Source: an uncultured Lachnospiraceae bacterium
GTDB taxonomy: Bacteria; Bacillota; Clostridia; Lachnospirales; Lachnospiraceae
Length of the DNA: 37,029 nucleotides
Assembly: GCA_910588125.1 (NCBI GenBank)
Contig: CAJUPI010000028.1
Coordinates: 1-37,029, forward strand
Reading direction: 5' to 3'
The notes beneath the pieces were generated by a model. That model was not told the DNA's origin and did not search any database. It saw nothing but the letters and a program-made list of their open reading frames with translations. The translations under genes and the position numbers were made by a program. Numbering within the stretch: the first letter of the stretch is position 1; every line of letters begins with the position of its first letter. This document shows positions 1 to 7,688 of the stretch, in pieces.

Positions 1-491
1 TAGAAACAGGCGATGATGAAGCCCTGCGGTTTATGAACAAGGGATATACCTCGGCAGACATCATAGAGCAATGCCAGAGATTAGATGCAGCAGATATTCA
101 TTACAGTTTCTTTTATTTGGTGAGTATTTCTGGGGCAGGTCGTGGAGAGATTGGAGCAAAATTGACGGCTGATATATGCAACCAGATACACCCTACGCTT
201 ATCGGGGCAAATATGCTTACGATTTATCCCGATTCTGAACTTTATGCTGAAATACAGCGCGGGAATTGGCAAGAGGAAGGCGAACTCGAAAAATATAAAG
301 AAGTACGGATACTCGTTGAAAATTTGCAGATTCCTACCATCTTTGCGGCAATGGGGGCTTCCAATGCGTACCAGTTTCATGGGCAACTGCCGAAGGAAAA
401 GGAAAAATTGTTGGCGTTTCTCGATGAAATCATAAGAAACGCCAGCGAAGAAGAACTACAGCGGTATAGAAAAAGCGTTCACCATCTGTAA
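1..491 (+). CDS. Radical SAM protein, C-terminal part (5' end outside window)
   Basis: The frame is open from the first bases of the window, so this is the 3' part of a longer gene. About 162 codons are visible. The peptide opens with E-T-G-D-D-E-A-L-R-F-M-N-K-G-Y-T, which matches the segment near the end of the radical SAM barrel in the Elp3/HemN-like superfamily (the 'TGs/dDevLk.MnKG.t' region). It continues with an alpha/beta segment ending in a helical tail. The cluster-binding CxxxCxxC motif would lie upstream and cannot be checked. The gene just downstream begins like another radical SAM family member, so the two were probably tandem paralogues. The substrate is unknown. The family assignment rests on this C-terminal motif and on the neighbour. 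Confidence 0.75.
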   Translation, partial: ETGDDEALRFMNKGYTSADIIEQCQRLDAADIHYSFFYLVSISGAGRGEIGAKLTADICNQIHPTLIGANMLTIYPDSELYAEIQRGNWQEEGELEKYKEVRILVENLQIPTIFAAMGASNAYQFHGQLPKEKEKLLAFLDEIIRNASEEELQRYRKSVHHL

Positions 492-509
492 GAGAAAAGA
501 AGGGCAACC

Positions 510-638
510 ATGCACTTTACAGGCAGAACTTGGCGACCGCCGTATGAAGCTCATTCGATCATCATGAGGGAGTTGCAAAATAAGTCACCCGTCATTTTTC
601 TTATCCAGTGTCCGGCTGTTCACGAACATTCTGTCTGA
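510..638 (+). pseudogene. Truncated start of a second radical SAM gene
   Basis: An ATG at 510 follows an AAGAAGGG ribosome site by five bases and sits 18 bases after the upstream gene. The first 18 codons read M-H-F-T-G-R-T-W-R-P-P-Y-E-A-H-S-I-I. This is the characteristic N-terminus (M-x-[YF]-x-G-x-x-x-R-P-P-x-E-A-x-S) of a radical SAM family in which the CxxxCxxC motif follows about ten residues later. Instead, at codon 19 (position 564) the sequence enters a 173-bp hairpin element and the frame stops at 636-638. No remainder of the gene was found after the element. The intact gene was therefore lost by insertion plus deletion, or by recombination at the element. Confidence 0.72.
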
Positions 639-736
639 TATTGACGGACTTTGTCCGTTAAGAGCAGACTGTGTACGTGAACCGTCCGAACACAGGATAG
701 AGAAATGACGGGTGACTTATTTTGCAACTCCCTCAT
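564..736. repeat. Hairpin element family A, copy 1
   Basis: Perfect 34-bp terminal inverted repeats at 564-597 and 703-736 start with ATGAGGGAGTTGCAAAATAA. The interior is also largely self-complementary: about 600-625 pairs imperfectly with 678-702. The interior shares GTGTCCGGCTGTTCACGAAC and the GACGGACT...GTCCGTTAAGAGCAG segment with copy 2 at 7689-7858, which lies in the opposite orientation. No coding capacity. It interrupts the radical SAM gene that begins at 510. Confidence 0.85.
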
Positions 737-758
737 AAAAATGAGTACTTCTGCTTCC

Positions 759-958
759 AATGTCATTAAGTTAATTTTCTCAAAAGGTACGCCATGGAAA
801 AAGGAGCGGGAAGCGACGGAAAAATGGTCTGCTGCTTTTTCCGTCGCTTCCCGCTCCTTTTTCCATGGCTGAGTATTCTCAGAACTAAACTTAATGACAT
901 TGCTTCTGCTTCCCACTCCTTTTTCCATGGCGTACCTTCTGGGGAAATTAACTTAATG
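759..958. repeat. Hairpin element family B, copy 1 (nested inverted repeats)
   Basis: A perfect 34-bp inverted repeat (791-824 with 836-869, 11-base loop) starts GCCATGGAAAAAGGAGCGGG. It is nested inside a second, slightly imperfect pair (764-814 with 908-958). The motif GGTACGCCATGGAAAAAGGA therefore occurs three times in about 200 bp, counting both strands. One end carries GGTACGCC and the other GGCTGAGTATT, the same two ends seen in the copies at 29586 and 30015. The right arm supplies the stop codon of the glycosyltransferase gene read from the minus strand. From 639 to 952 there is no gene, only families A and B. Confidence 0.82.
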
Positions 959-2188
959 GTATTGGATGTATGGCAGCTTAGAAAATCGAGGGCGATGGCT
1001 ATCCAACCTCTCATAAATCCGTCTCATATCCTTATCCACCATCTCAATACTAAACTTACGGCTTCTAAGCCTGTTCTGATATCCCGATTTTTTCAAACGT
1101 TCAGGATCTGCCAGGAGCTGAAGCAATGCCTGGCCGTACGCCTCAATATCATCCGGCTTTTTTGTCATAAAGCCTCCGGCGCAGAGTTTTAAGGTATCTG
1201 TCTCTGACCGGGCGGTGCCCATCAGATCCCGGCAGCCGCGGATATCTGAACAAATGACCGGCAGGCCGCTGGCCATGGCTTCTAGAAGAGACATGGGCAG
1301 GCCTTCCTGATAAGAGGGGAAGAGAAAAACATCGGCGATCGGGTAGATATCCAACATATCTTCACGATATCCGGCAAAGGTGACGATGTCGGAGACATTC
1401 AGCGTATGTACCAGTTGCTTTAAGTAGGGTTCTCGTTTTCCGTGCCCGCATATCACATAATGGACTTGAGGAGTAGCGGGAGTGTTGATTTTTTGCTGTT
1501 CGTGAAGCCAGGCTATAGTCCGGATAGCGGCTTCATGATTTTTGCGTTTAATTAATTCGCCGGAGGATAATACGATAATTTTGTCAGCAGGCAATCCGAG
1601 TTCTGCTTTCTTTTTTTTCAGGAATTCTTCATCATGTTCAGGAATCTTTGTTAAATCGATACCGACTCCAGGGATATAGTCTACATATTTGGCGTGGAAT
1701 GTTTTTTTGGCGCATTGGTAATCTTCCCGGTTGATGCAGAGCTGCTGCACGGTATATCGGGAAAGAAAACGTTCCATGGGGTAATAGCATAACCAATAGA
1801 TCAAAGATGCCCCCCGATAAAAATGAAATCCATGTGCGGTATAGATAACCGGGCTTGTATGGGTCGCATGGGCCGTCAGCCGGGCCATGACAGCGCCCAT
1901 GGGGGTATGGCAGTGGACCAGATCGAATGGTATTTGCTTCATAAGGCGGTAGAGCTGGCGGTAGACAGAGATATTGGCAGGATGAAACGGACTCCGGACA
2001 AAGTCGATTTGATGACGGATGATACCGGTTCTGTCAAGACGGTGATTGTCATTGCCATAGGCAGGCGTGTGATAATTGGATGCATAATGTACTTCATAGC
2101 CCATGGATTGCAGGATCCTTACATTATTCATCTCAAACTGGGGGATGAATCCGCTTACTGTAGTTACCAGAAGTGCTTTCTTTTTCAT
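953..2188 (-). CDS. Glycosyltransferase family 4 (exopolysaccharide type)
   Basis: 411 aa, a normal length for a two-domain GT-B enzyme. The N-terminal Rossmann domain starts with KKALLVTTVSGFIPQFEM. The C-terminal domain holds the nucleotide-sugar-binding E-x7-E motif in SYQEGLPMSLLEAMASG, followed by PVICSDIRG. It would transfer a sugar from an NDP-sugar to a growing lipid-linked glycan on the cytoplasmic face. The ATG at 2188 was chosen because the family's N-terminus begins there and an AAAGGA site precedes it; an upstream in-frame ATG at 2290 has no family similarity and falls in the promoter. Sugar and acceptor cannot be told from sequence. It is separated from the main polysaccharide operon, which lies on the other strand 9 kb away, and its stop codon lies in a family B repeat. 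Confidence 0.9.
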   Translation of the reverse strand: MKKKALLVTTVSGFIPQFEMNNVRILQSMGYEVHYASNYHTPAYGNDNHRLDRTGIIRHQIDFVRSPFHPANISVYRQLYRLMKQIPFDLVHCHTPMGAVMARLTAHATHTSPVIYTAHGFHFYRGASLIYWLCYYPMERFLSRYTVQQLCINREDYQCAKKTFHAKYVDYIPGVGIDLTKIPEHDEEFLKKKKAELGLPADKIIVLSSGELIKRKNHEAAIRTIAWLHEQQKINTPATPQVHYVICGHGKREPYLKQLVHTLNVSDIVTFAGYREDMLDIYPIADVFLFPSYQEGLPMSLLEAMASGLPVICSDIRGCRDLMGTARSETDTLKLCAGGFMTKKPDDIEAYGQALLQLLADPERLKKSGYQNRLRSRKFSIEMVDKDMRRIYERLDSHRPRFSKLPYIQYH

Positions 2189-2235
2189 ATAGGTAAATCC
2201 TTTTCTTTTGAAATAATGTGATGATACCGGAAGAC

Positions 2236-2256
2236 GGCTTATTTTGCAACAACCTC
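2236..2256. repeat. Family A end fragment
   Basis: GGCTTATTTTGCAACAACCTC resembles the right end of family A elements (ACTTATTTTGCAACTCCCTC in copy 1). No partner arm is seen nearby. It lies in the leader of the glycosyltransferase gene and may be a decayed copy. Confidence 0.45.
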
Positions 2257-2288
2257 TGATATCAGGGATAGGATTTCGTCTTACTCGC

Positions 2289-2317
2289 ATTGTAACATGG
2301 CCAGGGAATGGTTACAA
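2289..2317 (-). promoter_or_regulatory. Sigma-A type promoter for the GT4 gene
   Basis: On the minus strand TTGTAA and TACAAT are separated by exactly 17 bp. This would start transcription near 2283 and give a leader of about 95 nt before the ATG at 2188. Confidence 0.55.
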
Positions 2318-2361
2318 TATAGAATCTATGACGGAAGAGGAAAATAAACGCAAAAATCCCA

Positions 2362-3600
2362 TCATATCTTCATTGCCATCTTTACCCGCAAAATCCGTCT
2401 GAGAGAGGCATCGATTCTTTCTATGCTTAGCTCGCCCTGGGCTACGGCATCCAGTACTCCCTGATAAGCAGCTTTAAAATCGCTTGGCATTAATATCATG
2501 TCATTGCCGGCCTTCAAAGCCATGACAGCCGCTTCAGCGGAGGAGTACTGCTGTGCCACGGCGCCCATATTCATGGCATCGGTAATGATGATGCCATCAA
2601 AGCCCATCTCTTTTCTTAGCAGATCTGTAATGATGACAGAAGAAAGGGAAGCAGGGACCGGTTCTTCTGTTACGCGAGGGAGAGAAAAGTGCCCCACCAT
2701 GATAAAGGGAATTCCGGCTTGGATTCCGTCCTCGAAAGGGATCAGTTCACATGCTTTTAGTTCTTCGAGCGTCTTTTCTGTGCTGGCATATCCTTGATGG
2801 GTATCGCCAGCGGTAGCGCCGTGGCCGGGGAAATGCTTATAAACGCTTAGAATTCCCTGCTCTTGGAGGCCGCGGGAGGTAGCCAGGGCCATGGCGGATA
2901 CAACGGCAGGATCATTGCCAAAAGAACGCTCTTTTACTACCTGATTATGTGGATTGCTCAGGATATCAGCCACTGGGGCAAAATCGAGATTAAATCCCAG
3001 TTCAGAAAGGTAAGAGCCAATGCAGACGCCTGCATTATGAGCTTCAGTGACGTCTTTGGATGCTCCGATTTCTGCCATGTTGGGAATGAGCGGGACATCA
3101 AACCGCCCGCTGCCTCCGATACGGGCCACTTGGCCGCCTTCTTCGTCAATACAGAGAAAAGCCGGGAGATTTAAACGCTCTTTGCTGAAAGCCTGTACGC
3201 CGGACAACATAGCCCTGACTTGTTCTTTTGATTGCAAATTATCGCGCAGATAGATAAAACCGCCGACTGGAATATCATGAAAGGCTTTTTGGGTTGTAGC
3301 TCCGGCAGCGGTGACACAGTCTACCCCTTCGATGAGCGATTCGGGAAGAATGATAAATAGCTGGGCAACCTTTTCTTCCAGGGCCATGGACTGAAGATAT
3401 TGTTCCCACTCGGGAACTGCCGGGGCAGGGTCTCTTGCCGGTGTGCCGGATGTGCCGGAATCCGGGGGGCCAGGGTTTGCCCTGGGGAGATTGACGGTGG
3501 TTAAGGGGGGCCTTTGAATCGATGAGGAAGAACGACTGCAGCCCGCACAGAATGGGAGGACGGCGGTGCAGGAAAGCAATAGTATTTGTTTAATATTCAT
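2362..3600 (-). CDS. Lipoprotein, GH3 family beta-N-acetylhexosaminidase (NagZ-like)
   Basis: 412 aa. The N-terminus is a lipoprotein signal with lipobox F-C-A-G-C (Cys21), so the enzyme should be anchored outside the membrane. A Pro/Ser/Gly-rich linker (about 22-60) precedes a single GH3 N-terminal TIM barrel. Hallmarks are CIDEEGGQVARIGG (about 150-164), KHFPGHG (255-261) with the D266-T-H268 pair that supplies the acid/base His in NagZ-type enzymes, and the nucleophile Asp341 in IIITDAMNMGA. The C-terminal GH3 domain is absent, as in NagZ and Bacillus YbbD-like enzymes. The expected role is removal of GlcNAc from cell-wall muropeptides or related glycans. The ATG at 3600 follows AGGAG with a rather long 12-base spacing. 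Substrate is inferred from family only. Confidence 0.9.
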   Translation of the reverse strand: MNIKQILLLSCTAVLPFCAGCSRSSSSIQRPPLTTVNLPRANPGPPDSGTSGTPARDPAPAVPEWEQYLQSMALEEKVAQLFIILPESLIEGVDCVTAAGATTQKAFHDIPVGGFIYLRDNLQSKEQVRAMLSGVQAFSKERLNLPAFLCIDEEGGQVARIGGSGRFDVPLIPNMAEIGASKDVTEAHNAGVCIGSYLSELGFNLDFAPVADILSNPHNQVVKERSFGNDPAVVSAMALATSRGLQEQGILSVYKHFPGHGATAGDTHQGYASTEKTLEELKACELIPFEDGIQAGIPFIMVGHFSLPRVTEEPVPASLSSVIITDLLRKEMGFDGIIITDAMNMGAVAQQYSSAEAAVMALKAGNDMILMPSDFKAAYQGVLDAVAQGELSIERIDASLRRILRVKMAMKI

Positions 3601-3684
3601 ATCTTTTTATGTCTCCTGTCAGGTGGAATCCTGCAGTGTCATCCCGCGATTGGCTTGAATGCTGCAGGAGAATTTTTTTCTTAA

Positions 3685-3693
3685 ATTATATCA
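3685..3693 (-). promoter_or_regulatory. Extended -10 promoter for the GH3 lipoprotein gene
   Basis: The minus strand reads TGATATAAT, a full extended -10 (TGnTATAAT). No good -35 lies upstream. It is in the AT-rich divergent intergenic region, about 85 bases before the ATG. Confidence 0.5.
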
Positions 3694-3766
3694 TATTTAT
3701 ATTCAGGAAAAAATTAAAATGTATAAAAATAAAGTGAATAAAGCGAAAAATAAAAACTAAAATAAA

Positions 3767-3795
3767 TTGAAAAAATAATATTTTTCTAGTATACT
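3767..3795 (+). promoter_or_regulatory. Sigma-A type promoter for the helical-protein gene
   Basis: TTGAAA and TATACT with a 17-bp spacer. The start point would be near 3802, about 26 bases before the GTG at 3828. Confidence 0.65.
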
Positions 3796-3827
3796 GATTC
3801 AAACAAAAGATAAGGGAGAAGCGATAA

Positions 3828-5255
3828 GTGATGGAAGAGCGGTTAATCGATATTTTAGTTTCTGCTGTCTGTGCCGCCCATTATGATACAAAACGAAATG
3901 ACGTATGCCGGATTTTTATTCCTGGTGACAGCCGGATGTTTGATAAATTTGAAAAGACACTGAGAAAAAGGATGACGGCCAGATGGCAGGAGTTTCTTCT
4001 GGAGCACGGTACAGAGGCGGCAAGGCTGGCCGGATGGGATTGGCTTCACCGTTATTTGCGGTATCAGGATCCCGTGGCAGATTTATATGGATATGTTCAG
4101 GCCGGCAGTGATATATGGAAGCAGCGGACAGACGAGAGGGAAGAACGGGCATTTCTTCGGGATGCGGTTGTGAAGGCCAGTTGTTACGGAGCTGAATGTG
4201 GAGCCGGGATCCTGGCAGAAGAAGGGCGGCTGGTATTTTCTGAGAAGAGGAGGCTTACGGGAGCGGAAGAGAGAATGATTTTGGACTTTTACCGCTTTGT
4301 TCTGGAGGGGATCCGGGAGACATTTATCGAGATCCTGCCGAAGGCGGAGACTTCTCGTACAGAGGCGTTGGAGAAGAACGGGTATGCATGTGCGCAGGCG
4401 CTTAATAATCTGGAACAGGAAAATTTGGACAACGAAGAATTGCTGCGGTATATTCGCTATTGCATCAGCCGTGAACTCCGTGATTTCAAAGAACCGATGG
4501 TGAAAATAGCGAAAAACGGGCAGCGGAAGGCCTGGGTGCGTCAGGCAGCGGTGGAGTACGTTTGCCGGTTTATGCCAGTGGGAGAAATCTGCGACAGGCT
4601 GCCTCCTGATTTGCATGGAAAGCTTTTTTACTGGGCGGTGGCGCGTTTGGCGAGTACCCGGGATGCAGGATTAAAGAAACAGCTCGAAAACTATGTGGAG
4701 CGTTATTCGGGGCAGGAAATGAAGCGGGATATCTGTCTGGTAAAGATGCAAGAGCGTGAGGGTGTAGTGCGGATTCGCCGCTATCTCGAGCGAAGACATT
4801 ATGCGCCCCGGAAGCTGGAATATCCGGATATGATAATGGCACTGGGAGAAATCCGGGAAACGGAATTGTTGGATGAGCTGGCAAGGCTGACAGAGCTGAT
4901 GATGCGTGACAGCTTTCGGGATCGGGAGCATAATGGGCTTTTGGTATCTTTGATCCGGGCGTTGAGTGCGATCGCTTCTGGCGGGGAACGGGCGTATGCA
5001 CAGGTGCAAGAGCTGCTGGAGAGAAAAGAGGCGGATTGCCTGAGGCAATATCAGGCATGCATGGAGGCGGCAACGGATTGCGAAGGGGAAGCCGCCCTCA
5101 GGAAATCAGCGCAGAAACTGGCGATGTTATTGCGCATGCGGGAGGATATCCGCTGGTGGCTCAGGAATTGCCAGAAGCGTTGCTGCCCGGTTCTTCCAGG
5201 CAATGCTTCAGCCAATGATACTTTTTCTCCGGTACTGGTAGGCGAACGCCGTTAG
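3828..5255 (+). CDS. Unrecognised cytoplasmic helical protein, possibly HEAT-like
   Basis: 475 aa with no family I recognise, no signal peptide and no membrane segment. It is rich in Arg, Glu, Leu and Ala and mostly helical. From about residue 215 onward, pairs of amphipathic helices recur (for example PDMIMALGEIRETELLDELA and LLVSLIRALSAIASGGE), which looks like HEAT/ARM-type solenoid. That is an inference from helix spacing, not a matched domain. GTG at 3828 is nine bases after GGGAG; the ATG immediately after it (3831) is an equally possible start. The last 31 codons lie over the 3' end of the LytTR gene on the other strand. The tail after LRNCQKRC is Pro/Ser/Gly-rich and unlike the rest, so the ancestral end may have been earlier. 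Confidence 0.75.
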   Translation: MMEERLIDILVSAVCAAHYDTKRNDVCRIFIPGDSRMFDKFEKTLRKRMTARWQEFLLEHGTEAARLAGWDWLHRYLRYQDPVADLYGYVQAGSDIWKQRTDEREERAFLRDAVVKASCYGAECGAGILAEEGRLVFSEKRRLTGAEERMILDFYRFVLEGIRETFIEILPKAETSRTEALEKNGYACAQALNNLEQENLDNEELLRYIRYCISRELRDFKEPMVKIAKNGQRKAWVRQAAVEYVCRFMPVGEICDRLPPDLHGKLFYWAVARLASTRDAGLKKQLENYVERYSGQEMKRDICLVKMQEREGVVRIRRYLERRHYAPRKLEYPDMIMALGEIRETELLDELARLTELMMRDSFRDREHNGLLVSLIRALSAIASGGERAYAQVQELLERKEADCLRQYQACMEAATDCEGEAALRKSAQKLAMLLRMREDIRWWLRNCQKRCCPVLPGNASANDTFSPVLVGERR

Positions 5256-5514
5256 CCATTATGACAGTCCGGCGGTAAAAGGCGGTTATGAAGTAACGGT
5301 TGATCAAAAAGCTGCGATGGATGCGAAGAAAATAATCGGGCAGGAGCTCTTCCATCAGAGAAAGAGGATAAGGAATGTGAATGGCTTGCTCTTGGCAGAT
5401 GATTCGCGAATAGATGTTGTCAGCTTCCACATAGAAAATATCCATAGCGGAGAGCTGATAATGTTTTCCAAAGCGATCGGTGAAGGTGATGGGGAAATCC
5501 GTGGTTTCAGACAT
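5161..5514 (-). CDS. Stand-alone LytTR DNA-binding regulator
   Basis: 117 aa consisting almost entirely of one LytTR domain, with no receiver domain. Recognisable family features are DIFYVEADNIYSRI, the HRSFLINRYFI core (family 'hRs.lvNl..I') and the closing strand NGVRLPVPEKKYHWLK. LytTR proteins bind direct repeats upstream of targets and often control surface or secreted products; the targets here are unknown. ATG at 5514 follows AAGGAG by five bases. The gene converges on the helical-protein gene and overlaps it by 95 bp, and the overlap includes real LytTR coding sequence, so the two mRNAs would be complementary at their 3' ends. A hairpin followed by T residues was not seen at its 3' end. 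Confidence 0.85.
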   Translation of the reverse strand: MSETTDFPITFTDRFGKHYQLSAMDIFYVEADNIYSRIICQEQAIHIPYPLSLMEELLPDYFLRIHRSFLINRYFITAFYRRTVIMANGVRLPVPEKKYHWLKHCLEEPGSNASGNS

Positions 5515-5592
5515 ATGAGCTCCTTATCTGATGGTGGAATGAGATAACGGGTTGAACAGAGAATTCTTTATTTCAAAAAAGGGGTATGGCAG

Positions 5593-5653
5593 AAAAAGGC
5601 TCTGGTAGACTATGGTTCTGGAAAGAAGAAACCATAGCCCGCCAGAGCCTTTT
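5593..5653 (-). terminator. Rho-independent terminator of the small lipoprotein gene
   Basis: Long stem: AAAAAGGCTCTGG and CTATGGTT on the left pair with AACCATAG and CCAGAGCCTTTT on the right, with a small internal mismatch and a loop of about 12 bases. Read on the minus strand, the stem ends in CCTTTTT, 20 bases past the stop of the gene ending at 5674. It also lies close behind the start region of the LytTR gene. Confidence 0.75.
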
Positions 5654-5673
5654 GCGTTTGGATGAAGGAAGCA

Positions 5674-6177
5674 TTATGCTCCGATCTCAAAGACCTGATA
5701 TTCGTCCATCGGAACTTGTGTCTCAAACATGGGTTCGCCGTTGGAGCGATATGCGGATTCTTCATAAACCTTCAGATTAATTACGTTGTCCTGGTACAGC
5801 CCACCGAAGGTATCGTCATCAGATTCTCCATAAGAGAAATCCTGGACAGCAACCTGATCATTGATTCCTTTGATGGCGACGTCGGCAAAATAGGCGGCGT
5901 CTTCCGGGCTGGTGCCATCTTTTACCACAACTGTGACATTGACATAGGCTTCTTCCAGATTCAGCTCAAAATCAATGGCAGCAGCCATTGGGTAATCATT
6001 CTCATCCAAATAAATATCATTGACATCCTCATGAAGCTGCTCCATATCCAGTTCTACATCCATATACATATTAAAGTCCGGCTGAGCAGATTCTTCCGTA
6101 TTTATAATATTTTTTTTGGTACATCCGCATAACAAAGCGATACATCCGGCAGCTAATAACCATTTCTTGATTTTCAT
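5674..6177 (-). CDS. Small secreted lipoprotein of unknown function
   Basis: 167 aa. The signal KIKKWLLAAGCIALLCGC ends in a lipobox L-C-G-C (Cys at about 19), so it should be lipid-anchored on the outer face of the membrane. The mature part is acidic (many Asp/Glu), about 145 residues, with alternating strands (FELNLEEAYVNVTVVVKDG, DNVINLKVYEES) that suggest one small beta-rich domain. I do not recognise a family. ATG at 6177 follows AGGAGG. A perfect TATAAT lies upstream on the minus strand near 6253, with only a poor -35. The stop is followed by a good terminator, so it is probably transcribed alone. Confidence 0.82.
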   Translation of the reverse strand: MKIKKWLLAAGCIALLCGCTKKNIINTEESAQPDFNMYMDVELDMEQLHEDVNDIYLDENDYPMAAAIDFELNLEEAYVNVTVVVKDGTSPEDAAYFADVAIKGINDQVAVQDFSYGESDDDTFGGLYQDNVINLKVYEESAYRSNGEPMFETQVPMDEYQVFEIGA

Positions 6178-6315
6178 AATTGGTTCCTCCTATTTAGCAT
6201 TCAAAAGCGTGTAAATTATTATTTCATGCAGGTTTAGGGCAAGTAGTTAGTATTATATACGATGTGGAGAGGTTTGGGTAGGTTTTTTTATAAAAAACAC
6301 AAAATTTTAACAATT

Positions 6316-6370
6316 ATAAGAGAGTGTCGGGAAATAGCTGTGGTTGGCTTATTTTACGACACCCTCTTAT
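6316..6370. repeat. Hairpin element family A, short copy
   Basis: 55 bp. The left arm ATAAGAGAGTGTCGGGAAATA pairs with the right arm TATTTTACGACACCCTCTTAT with few mismatches. Only the two conserved ends are kept; the interior of the long copies is missing. It lies 26 bp after the stop of the cell-wall-binding protein gene on the minus strand and could serve as its terminator. Confidence 0.7.
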
Positions 6371-6396
6371 TCTCGTAGCTATATATTGATGGTAAT

Positions 6397-7506
6397 TCAG
6401 GCAGCAGCCTCTGTCTCAGAGCTGGTTCCGGCTTCTGTCTCATTGCTGCCGTCAGCCTCGCTGTTGTTGTCAACAGTCTCGGAAGCAGCCGAATCTCCGG
6501 CTTCACTGGCAGCAGCCAGAGCGCCCTGACCGGCTACGATAACAGAAGTGGTAGGCTGCTGTTCGGCTGCTGTCTCCGGAGCAGCCTCTTCTGCGGCTGC
6601 TGTCTCCAGGGTAGCCTCTTCTTCGGCGGCGGCATTGGGATCGATCTCACTGCAGGTGATTTTGATCGTGGCCATATTATTCCGATAAGTCAGTTCATAG
6701 GAATTGCCGGTATCCGAAACTCCGGTTTCTTCAAAGCTGCCGCCGCCTCCGATTTCTTCTGCCAGGCAACGATCGTAGACAGCTTTGCTCTTGTTCTCGC
6801 CCAGGGCGGCCGTCAAAAGCCGGCTGAAAGCATTGTTGAAAACAGAGACTTCACTGGCGTCGGAAACGATGTCGCGATTGTAGGAAAGCTCCAATGCCTC
6901 CGGCTTGTAACGGGAGTTTTCCGGATTGGACATCTTCCATAAGGAACAGGAAAGCGCTGTGCCGCGGCCGTCAACATTGAAACGGTAGATGACCTCAATA
7001 TTGTCTTCTGTGGTGCTGCCCTTAATGGCGGTATTGTTCTTGACCTTTGAACGGGTATCGATGAAAATGGCGTCCATCAGTGCCTTCATCTCTGCCTGAT
7101 AGGCAAGACGTGTGGTGCCGGCGGCAATCTTTGAGGTCTTGGCTGCCTGGGCAGCTTGCTTGGCAGCAGCCTGCTCTTTTGAGGGGCTGGGACGGGAGGC
7201 GAGCCGCTGCTCACGGGCAGCCTCGGCAGCAATCTCAGCCTCTGTCTTTTCTTGCCGGCGGCCGTCAGAGCCGTACCAGAAACCGTTTACGCGGGTTTCC
7301 GTCATCATATAGCCGTCCGGATCCATAAAATATTCGGAGCCGTCAGCTGGATCGGTGAAGGCCCGGCCATAAATCAGAGTACCATTATCCTGCACGTAAT
7401 ACCAACCGTTGCTGTCCTGCTCCCACTGTCCGGCAAATGCAGTGAACCCGGCGGTAAGGGTAAAAGCAGCAGCCAGAACAGATAAACAAAGTGTATTCCT
7501 TTTCAT
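6397..7506 (-). CDS. Secreted protein with N-terminal cell-wall-binding repeats
   Basis: 369 aa. A Sec signal peptide (KRNTLCLSVLAAAFTLTAG) ends at A-F-A. It is followed by about three short aromatic repeats of the choline-binding/CW_binding type (GQWEQDSNGWYYVQDNG, SEYFMDPDGYM, NGFWYGSDGR). A charged coiled-coil-like stretch (about 90-130) leads to a central domain of about 160 residues (from RLAYQAEMKALMDAIFIDT to NMATIKITCSEIDP) that I do not recognise. The C-terminus (about 300-369) is low-complexity Ala/Glu/Ser/Thr. Start at 7506 is set by GGAGG nine bases upstream and by the signal peptide; an in-frame ATG at 7548 would put 14 residues before the signal. No catalytic motif is visible. 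The repeats point to attachment to wall polymers. Confidence 0.85.
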   Translation of the reverse strand: MKRNTLCLSVLAAAFTLTAGFTAFAGQWEQDSNGWYYVQDNGTLIYGRAFTDPADGSEYFMDPDGYMMTETRVNGFWYGSDGRRQEKTEAEIAAEAAREQRLASRPSPSKEQAAAKQAAQAAKTSKIAAGTTRLAYQAEMKALMDAIFIDTRSKVKNNTAIKGSTTEDNIEVIYRFNVDGRGTALSCSLWKMSNPENSRYKPEALELSYNRDIVSDASEVSVFNNAFSRLLTAALGENKSKAVYDRCLAEEIGGGGSFEETGVSDTGNSYELTYRNNMATIKITCSEIDPNAAAEEEATLETAAAEEAAPETAAEQQPTTSVIVAGQGALAAASEAGDSAASETVDNNSEADGSNETEAGTSSETEAAA

Positions 7507-7572
7507 AAATAAACTCCTCCAGATTTGTGTTATAATTATTTTTATCATGCGCTGATAAGATTTACCAAAGAA

Positions 7573-7601
7573 AGAATAACATATAATGGAATGACATACA
7601 A
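7573..7601 (-). promoter_or_regulatory. Promoter for the cell-wall-binding protein gene
   Basis: On the minus strand TTGTAT and TATTCT are 17 bp apart, and the -10 is preceded by TG in the extended position (TGTTATTCT). It lies about 65 bases before the ATG at 7506. Confidence 0.45.
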
Positions 7602-7688
7602 CTATCTAAAATGTGAATTTTCCGTAATATTTTATTACAATTAGAAACAAAATTGTAAAAAAAGGGCAGGAAAGAGAGATAAAAACAG

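Noticed and set aside
759..958. Possible CRISPR-like repeats
   Set aside because: The repeated motif is arranged as nested inverted repeats with no regular spacers and no cas genes nearby.
4083..4616. 177-codon minus-strand frame
   Set aside because: Antisense to the helical-protein gene, which has its own promoter, ribosome site and normal composition.
5317..5547. 76-codon plus-strand frame
   Set aside because: Antisense to the LytTR gene, whose domain is clearly recognisable.
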